NCBI GenBank assembly: GCA_032906705.1 | Contig: JAJTZC010000001.1 | Coordinates: 24,213 to 88,212 of the forward strand | Length of the DNA: 64,000 nucleotides | From: DASPPF01 sp032906705 | Lineage (GTDB): Archaea > Thermoproteota > Nitrososphaeria > Nitrososphaerales > Gagatemarchaeaceae | Direction of reading: 5' to 3' | Shown here: in pieces, positions 59,504 through 64,000 of the stretch | Layout: each line of letters begins with the position of its first letter | How positions within the stretch are numbered: position 1 is the first letter of the stretch | Notes under the pieces: model-generated | The model's input: the letters and a program-made list of their open reading frames with translations, nothing else | Databases searched by the model: none | Told to the model about the DNA's origin: nothing | Program-made: the position numbers and the translations under genes

Positions 59504-60540
59504 CTCCTCACCGGTGCCTGGACGATTCTGCGCATGAAGTCGCCGATGCCGGAAAGCTTTGATTCGAGGTCCTGCACGGAGAGGGATGCGTTCCTCTGCA
59601 GGTCGCTCCTTATCTCTCCGGCCAGGTTGCTCAGTATGGAGGCCTGGTATGCGTTGCCCCCCGACGCAACGCAGAGGGCGAAGACCCCGGTCATCGCGTC
59701 CCTGACTCCGACCTTGCTGAACAGATTCTTCTTCCCGCCCAGCGGCGGGAAATGGGTGACGTTCTCCTTGTCGAAGAGGGTGATCCCCTGTTCCCCGCGC
59801 GTGACGAGGAGCCCTTTGCAGTCGAGCCTGCCAAGGAGGTTTACTCCCATGTTCCTGAGGCTCGTCTCGGTCACAATGCTCATGCCAGTCGCGCGCGACG
59901 CCTCTTCGAGGTTCGACTTGACATAAGTGACCCCCGAGAAGTCCATGTAGTGGTGCATCTTGGGCTGCCCCACCACGATCTTGCCTTTGGAGGAGGACTC
60001 GTCCACAACGCCGCTGATCAGGTCGCTTGTTATCGCGCCTCTGTCGTAGTCTGACAGTATGATGCAGTCGACGCCGCCTATGGCAGGCACGGCCTCTGCC
60101 AAGAGCTTGACTGACACGCTCGAGGGTGCGTCCCGCCTGTCCTCCCTGTCAATCCTCAGGGTGTGAAAGCCGTTGACCATCATCCAAGTCCGCAGTGAAG
60201 TGGGCCTGCTCGCATCGGTCAGGACCCCAGAGTGCCCCACGCCCGACCTTGCGAACTCCGACTTCAGCCACTGACCGTACTCGTCCGACCCGACCAGCCC
60301 TACCACGCTGACCGAGGCGCCCAGCGACACCAACTCCCTCGACAGGTTCGCTGCCCCGCCTGGAAGAAGGGTGTCGCCCACGAAGTCGCCGGCGGGCACC
60401 GGAGCCTCTCTTGCGAGCTTGCGTGCGGCGACCTCAACGAACCTGCTCACAATGAGATCGCCGATGACGAGAATCTTCCTTCCTTGGAACTGCCTCAGGA
60501 GAGTCCTCAGCTTTTCAGTGTCGACGGACTCCAAGGGCAT
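59500..60540 (-). CDS. RfaE/HldA-like PfkB-family sugar kinase
   Basis: This ribokinase-fold kinase of about 346 residues is most like the kinase half of heptose synthesis enzymes: RKILVIGDLIVSRFVEVAARKLAREAPVP, LLPGGAANLSRELVSLGASVSVVGLVG, CIILSDYDRGAIT and LLVTRGEQGITLF. The catalytic GAGD motif reads GVRDAMTG: the Asp base is kept, but the anion-hole Ala-Gly is changed. It is translationally coupled to tktA and close to two sugar nucleotidyltransferases, so a heptose-7-phosphate 1-kinase role is plausible. The ATG at 60540 is preferred over ATG 60573, which overlaps the TATA-like CTTAAATG. Confidence 0.8.
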   Translation of the reverse strand: MPLESVDTEKLRTLLRQFQGRKILVIGDLIVSRFVEVAARKLAREAPVPAGDFVGDTLLPGGAANLSRELVSLGASVSVVGLVGSDEYGQWLKSEFARSGVGHSGVLTDASRPTSLRTWMMVNGFHTLRIDREDRRDAPSSVSVKLLAEAVPAIGGVDCIILSDYDRGAITSDLISGVVDESSSKGKIVVGQPKMHHYMDFSGVTYVKSNLEEASRATGMSIVTETSLRNMGVNLLGRLDCKGLLVTRGEQGITLFDKENVTHFPPLGGKKNLFSKVGVRDAMTGVFALCVASGGNAYQASILSNLAGEIRSDLQRNASLSVQDLESKLSGIGDFMRRIVQAPVRR

Positions 60541-60607
60541 CCTTTTTCGAATTTCGTCCGTCTGTTCGTGCATTTAAGTTTGAAGTGGGTCGGAGTTTGT
60601 CGAGTGG

Positions 60608-61378
60608 TTATGGCTTCGGTTTGGTCGCCTTCCGTGCGAACTGAACCGTGTCGTCCTTCAACTCCGCGTTCAGCTTCTCGTAACTGGCTACAGTCCCGAC
60701 GTCGTACCAGAGACCCTTCGTGTAGTAGGCGGCGACCCTCGCCCTTCTCTTCAGCAGATAGGGTACGAAATGTGTCATCAGATCGGTTCTCGTTCTGCCG
60801 GCTTGCTCGACGGCAAGTTTCATCGCGGTCGGACCCAGAGTCATGCAACCCGTCGTGACGCTGACATCCAGCGTGGGCTTCTCCTTCATGGCAACCACTC
60901 GCGCCCTACCCTCGACTTCGGCCACGCCGACGGGGAGCCTGTAACCCCGGGCCAGCACCAGCGTCGCGTCGGCCCTCTGCCCCTCATGGACGCTGATGAG
61001 CTCCCTGACGTTGAGGTCTGAAAGCACATCACCGTAGTAGATGAGAAGCACGTCGCATGGAGGGATTGAGCCGCTCCCTATCGCGTTCGCAACGGCGTTG
61101 AGGCTCCCCTTGGCGCCTTCCCTGTCCCTGGAGTAGCCTATGGTGACGCCAAAGGACGAGCCGTCCTTGAAGTAGGCGCTTATCTCCTGCGTCCTGTAAC
61201 TGGTCAGCATCGTCACGTCCTTCACGCCGTGATACGCGAGTAGCCTCACGATGTACTCCAGGAGAGGGCGCTTCTTCGGCCCAATCGGGATCATCGTCTT
61301 CTGAAAGAAATCGGTGAGAGGCCTCAGTCGTTCGCCCCTTCCGCCGCAGAGGATGGCGGCGCCTACCCTGACCATCAC
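60608..61378 (-). CDS. sugar-phosphate nucleotidyltransferase
   Basis: The 256-residue nucleotidyl transferase of GT-A-like fold has AAILCGGRGERLRPLTDFFQKTMIPIG (signature GGxGxRLRPLT with Lys), VLLIYYGDVLSDLNVRELI (metal Asp) and the C-terminal GLWYDVGTVASYEKLN. It activates a sugar-1-phosphate to an NDP-sugar; the base and sugar are not determinable, with glucose-1-P and heptose-1-P as candidates. GTG 61378/ATG 61375 follow GATTAAAGTAAC by about 26 bases. Confidence 0.88.
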   Translation of the reverse strand: MMVRVGAAILCGGRGERLRPLTDFFQKTMIPIGPKKRPLLEYIVRLLAYHGVKDVTMLTSYRTQEISAYFKDGSSFGVTIGYSRDREGAKGSLNAVANAIGSGSIPPCDVLLIYYGDVLSDLNVRELISVHEGQRADATLVLARGYRLPVGVAEVEGRARVVAMKEKPTLDVSVTTGCMTLGPTAMKLAVEQAGRTRTDLMTHFVPYLLKRRARVAAYYTKGLWYDVGTVASYEKLNAELKDDTVQFARKATKPKP

Positions 61379-61405
61379 AATCGTCAGAGGGCTCCTTTCG
61401 TTACT

Positions 61406-61900
61406 TTAATCTTTGGAACTTTCTGGGTGACCCTCCTTCCACTTGTCCTCAAGCAGCGAGCCTACAACCTCGACTGCCTTGCGCACCTCCCTCTCCAAGG
61501 CAAGGGGGTCGTAGCCATTCGGGGGCGGGTATTCGAGGAACTTCTGGTTGGGGTCGGCGCTGAGGAAGTCTCTGCTCGTCTCGTAGATGCTCATCAGGGC
61601 CCTCCCGTCGAGTTTGCCAAGCTCGGACTTCCAAGAGTGGTGGAAGCCCTTGGCAGAGACGAATGTGAGTTTTACGTCACCCTCAGCCTCCTTCCTTACG
61701 TCATCCCAGAAGGTCTTGTCGAATGGGTCCGCGACTATGCGACCGGACTTCAGCTTCGAGGCGTAGGAGGCAGCGAGCTTGCGCACTTCCGGCTCGCCGA
61801 CGTCAAAGTGTCCGGCGATCTGGCCACTGGTCAGGCCAAGCTCAGATAGGTAGTAGCAACCCTCCTCGAGCACTTCGTCGTCGACCTCCCCCTTAGCCAT
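61406..61900 (-). CDS. hypothetical HTH-containing protein
   Basis: No family is recognised for this 164-residue protein. Residues about 17-45 (LSELGLTSGQIAGHFDVGEPEVRKLAASY) look like a helix-turn-helix. The rest is mixed alpha and ends in an acidic tail. It may be a DNA-binding protein of the neighbouring glycan cluster (inference only). Confidence 0.65.
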   Translation of the reverse strand: MAKGEVDDEVLEEGCYYLSELGLTSGQIAGHFDVGEPEVRKLAASYASKLKSGRIVADPFDKTFWDDVRKEAEGDVKLTFVSAKGFHHSWKSELGKLDGRALMSIYETSRDFLSADPNQKFLEYPPPNGYDPLALEREVRKAVEVVGSLLEDKWKEGHPESSKD

Positions 61901-61961
61901 CGGGCAGCCTGACCTCTCTCATCGCGCTACCTTAGTGGCTCCCTGGTGCGCTCTGAAATAT

Positions 61962-62273
61962 CTAGCGTTTTCTGACGAGCAGGAAGCCGTCCGCTTCCTT
62001 CACTTCGTAAAGCGGCTCGTCCGGAAGCGGCTCGTCAAACTCCGCCCTGCCAGTGGTAAGGTCCCACACCGAACCGTGCCCGGCGCAGGTCAGCTTCGTG
62101 TCTTCTAGGCTCCCCTCGGAAAGGTCCCATTCCTCATGAGTGCACGTTCCGCCCATGCCATAGTATCTTCCGCCGACGTTGGCGAGCAGGATACGCTCGC
62201 CCCGGAGCTCGATGGTGATCATCCGACCGGGCGGGAGCTTAGAGGCAGCGACGGCCGTCTTGAACTCTGTCAT
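61962..62273 (-). CDS. Rieske [2Fe-2S] ferredoxin
   Basis: The 103-residue soluble Rieske protein has cluster-binding motifs CTHEEWDLSEG (CxH) and CAGHGSVWDLTTGRAEFDEPLPDEPLYEV (CxxH), of the low-potential ferredoxin type used with oxygenases and other reductases. There is no membrane anchor, so it is not a bc1 subunit. The ATG is leaderless after GTTTATTGAAGG near 62295-62305. No oxygenase partner is in the window. Confidence 0.92.
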   Translation of the reverse strand: MTEFKTAVAASKLPPGRMITIELRGERILLANVGGRYYGMGGTCTHEEWDLSEGSLEDTKLTCAGHGSVWDLTTGRAEFDEPLPDEPLYEVKEADGFLLVRKR

Positions 62274-62328
62274 CGATCGCGATGCCGCGAATTGCCTTCA
62301 ATAAACCCTTTCGCGGAATGAAGGTTCG

Positions 62329-63021
62329 TCACGTGGTCTGGAGCGATACCTCTACTTCCTTGATGTCCTTAACGGAGTCGATGAAGTACCATTCCCCGTA
62401 GTATGGGTAGGACATCAGCTCCCCGTGGCTGACCATCTTCGGAAATGACTCCCGCTCGATGTCGCCCACGTCGGGCAGGTATTTCAGGCACTTCCTTGCG
62501 TTGAGGTAGTAGACCCCGCCGTTGATCCAGACATCTGGAAAGGCGGGCTTCTCCTCAAAGCCCCTCACGACCTTCAGCTTGTCGATGCGGACAACCCCGA
62601 ACCTCGACTTGTACGGGACGACGAGCATCGTCGCGGCAATGTCGCCGTTGCTACGATGAGCCTCGGCGAGCCTCTTCAAGGGCAGGTCCGTTATTACGTC
62701 GCCGTTGAGAGCGATGAACTCTTCGTCCGTGCCGTACTGGGACATCGCCTTCTTGATGGCTCCCCCTGTCCCGAGCGTCTCTTCCTCGACGCTGTACTCG
62801 ACCTTGACACCCTTGTAGGATGAGCCGAAGTGCTCCTTGATCCTCTCCCACTTGTAGCCGCAGGCGAACACGAGGCAGTCCAGCGCGCCAGTACCGATCA
62901 GCCAATCGAGCTGGTGCTCTGCTATCGGGCGGCCGCTTACATTGACCATCATCTTCGGCATATCTTCGGTTAGGGGTCGCAGGCGGAGGCCCTGCCCGCC
63001 GCTCAGCACGACGGCCTTCAT
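62329..63021 (-). CDS. sugar-1-phosphate nucleotidyltransferase (HddC/mannose-1-P guanylyltransferase-like)
   Basis: The 230-residue enzyme has AVVLSGGQGLRLRPLTEDMPKMMVNVSGRPIAEHQLDWL, EYSVEEETLGTGGAIKKA, FIALNGDVITDLPL and GFEEKP. The short length and the GTGGAIK signature fit HddC-type guanylyltransferases, which act on D-glycero-D-manno-heptose-1-P, as well as mannose-1-P relatives. With the RfaE-like kinase nearby, the heptose reading is attractive but not proven. ATG 63021 is leaderless after GGTTTAAGTC. Confidence 0.88.
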   Translation of the reverse strand: MKAVVLSGGQGLRLRPLTEDMPKMMVNVSGRPIAEHQLDWLIGTGALDCLVFACGYKWERIKEHFGSSYKGVKVEYSVEEETLGTGGAIKKAMSQYGTDEEFIALNGDVITDLPLKRLAEAHRSNGDIAATMLVVPYKSRFGVVRIDKLKVVRGFEEKPAFPDVWINGGVYYLNARKCLKYLPDVGDIERESFPKMVSHGELMSYPYYGEWYFIDSVKDIKEVEVSLQTT

Positions 63022-63080
63022 CGACTGCCCGGCCTTCGCGTCTCCGACTTAAACCTTAGTCTGAATGCGCGACACCTACA

Positions 63081-64000
63081 TTACGAACTGAGAGAACGGT
63101 TCAGGTCTCGGGTCTCCGACTCGCGCCGCTCTAGGAGCTTGTCGTAGAGCCGGCTCACCCGACTCCTGTACTCCATGAGAAGATTTGGATCCTCCGCTAG
63201 GCGCGATAGCGCTGCAGCCACTCGGCGAGGGCTTGATTCATCCGCGTAGGACAGCGAATCGCCGAAGGTCTCCTCTACGACCTGCTGTCTTGACGAGACG
63301 ACTGGGAGGGAGCTGGCGACGAATTCGAAAATGACGTGGGAGAGGGTGTAGGGTTCATCCGTTATGTTGACCGCGAAATCGCAGGAGGCCTTCAGGCGCT
63401 GATATTCATCCATCGGCAACAGCCCGAGGTACCTGACGTTGGCGGGCAGGTTCTGAAGACGATTCGCAATCTTGCTCGGCGGGCCGGTGAATAGAAGAGT
63501 CAACCCCCGCACCCCGGAGGCAGCTCCGGCCTCCGCCTCCAGCCTTTCAAGGGGATGGCCCCCGTGGGACGCGATGGCTATGACGGGGGTGGCCGCATAC
63601 CTGTTCCTGACCGCCTGCTCCCTCCCGAACGGGTTCCGCTTCACAAAGTCGTGAACGACGAGAATACGCCCAACTCCAACGGAGGCGAGCTCCCGGCCCC
63701 AGATTCGATGAGGGACAGTATTCAGCGACGCAGAGCGGGCGACGAAAGATTCCAAGAAGCCGATCATCCTGCCCGCAAATCCACCGAAGGTCTTCACCTT
63801 CCAGACAGAGTGATGGTCGATTGCCAGCCTTACCCCGGCGGCCCTGCAGTAAAGAAGCGAGACGAGGGGACAGAAGACCGGGGGGTTCTGGGCGTAGACC
63901 ACGTCTGGGCGCCTGACGGTGAGCAGGATAAGAGTCCTGAGCGAGAGGACGAGATATCGAAGGGGGGCAAAGTAGCGGGGGCCGTAGAGGAAGGTGATGT
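63081..64000 (-). CDS. glycosyltransferase (GT-B), 5' end beyond right edge
   Basis: The frame stays open from 63081 to the edge of the window. The edge segment reads ITFLYGPRYFAPLRYLVLSL before VVYAQNPPVF, so the true start lies outside and the internal GTG at 63902 is not the start. PVFCPLVSLLYCRAAGVRLAIDHHSVW is typical of a GT1/GT4 N-terminal half. The C-terminal half (LLPMDEYQRLKASCDFAVNITDEPYTLSHVIFEFVASSLPVVSS) is the donor-binding half. The substrate is unknown; it probably belongs to the glycan cluster at the right end. Confidence 0.85.
   Translation of the reverse strand, partial: ITFLYGPRYFAPLRYLVLSLRTLILLTVRRPDVVYAQNPPVFCPLVSLLYCRAAGVRLAIDHHSVWKVKTFGGFAGRMIGFLESFVARSASLNTVPHRIWGRELASVGVGRILVVHDFVKRNPFGREQAVRNRYAATPVIAIASHGGHPLERLEAEAGAASGVRGLTLLFTGPPSKIANRLQNLPANVRYLGLLPMDEYQRLKASCDFAVNITDEPYTLSHVIFEFVASSLPVVSSRQQVVEETFGDSLSYADESSPRRVAAALSRLAEDPNLLMEYRSRVSRLYDKLLERRESETRDLNRSLSS

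Noticed and set aside
1..64000. CRISPR arrays, insertion sequences or a replication origin
   Set aside because: No regularly spaced repeats, transposase frames, or cdc6/ORB-type clusters were seen.

Overview
This window is a gene-dense, GC-rich stretch of an archaeal chromosome. RadA, a RadA-like paralogue, RIO2 kinase, an LSm protein, the archaeal forms of S-adenosylmethionine synthetase and ThiI, NFACT/RqcH, and AsnRS and TyrRS of archaeal type fix the domain. An eL13 ribosomal protein, a tRNA-Tyr that appears to carry three introns, a split transketolase and mostly leaderless promoters point to the TACK archaea, most likely a non-ammonia-oxidising Nitrososphaeria (Thaumarchaeota) or a close relative. 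No rRNA or amo gene is present, so the lineage is an inference. Heme O/A synthesis genes, Fe/Mn superoxide dismutase, an OGG1-type glycosylase and an ETF:quinone route suggest an oxygen-respiring heterotroph.

Layout. 1-5.5 kb: edge of a tyrosine recombinase, pyrG, a thiamine module (ThiR-like repressor divergent from a ThiT-like transporter, with a 10-bp-arm palindrome between them), a HypE/AIR-synthase-like protein and a nucleoside hydrolase. 5.6-11.3 kb: information and housekeeping genes (rio2, lsm-mat, radA paralogue, EMC6-like protein, NFACT). 11.3-32.5 kb: a large catabolic region. It holds a membrane Fe-S ETF:menaquinone oxidoreductase (EtfD type), an HpcH/HpaI aldolase, an MFS carrier, EtfA, EtfB, an acyl-CoA dehydrogenase, MmgE/PrpD, a TrmB regulator, a luciferase-like F420 oxidoreductase and a MenA/UbiA prenyltransferase. 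These are followed by an operon of two thiolase-fold proteins that both lack the catalytic cysteine, an acetoacetyl-CoA synthetase and two DUF35 zinc/OB proteins, and then by IlvE, a normal acetyl-CoA acetyltransferase and a long-chain acyl-CoA synthetase. 32.5-40.5 kb: DUF373, cis-prenyltransferase, an eL22-like protein, hypotheticals, Nudix, inositol-1-phosphate synthase and a large secreted surface protein. 40.5-49.7 kb: radA, asnS, a tyrS operon, ctaA, thioredoxin, thiI, ctaB and tRNA-Tyr. 49.7-56.3 kb: two free-standing LAGLIDADG endonucleases, small membrane proteins, eL13, ogg, a GSA-aminotransferase-like enzyme, sod and a PIN-like protein. 56.3-64 kb: the non-oxidative pentose-phosphate enzymes (tal, both tkt halves, rpe) with a RfaE-like kinase, two sugar nucleotidyltransferases, a Rieske protein and a glycosyltransferase running off the right edge.

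The genes fit together as follows. Acyl-CoA oxidation would deliver electrons through EtfAB to the EtfD-type membrane protein and menaquinone (the UbiA/MenA enzyme), ending at an oxidase that needs heme O/A (CtaB, CtaA). Acetoacetate could be activated (AacS) and cleaved by the complete thiolase. The role of the two cysteine-less thiolases with DUF35 partners is unknown; a retro-aldolase-type C-C lyase is the best analogy. The right-hand cluster could turn sedoheptulose-7-phosphate into nucleotide-activated heptose for surface glycans. Promoters are easy to see: a TATA-like box about 26 bases upstream of many starts, often directly at TTG or GTG codons. That spacing was used to choose several starts. 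No CRISPR array or insertion sequence was seen, and there is no gene-free stretch longer than 300 bases.
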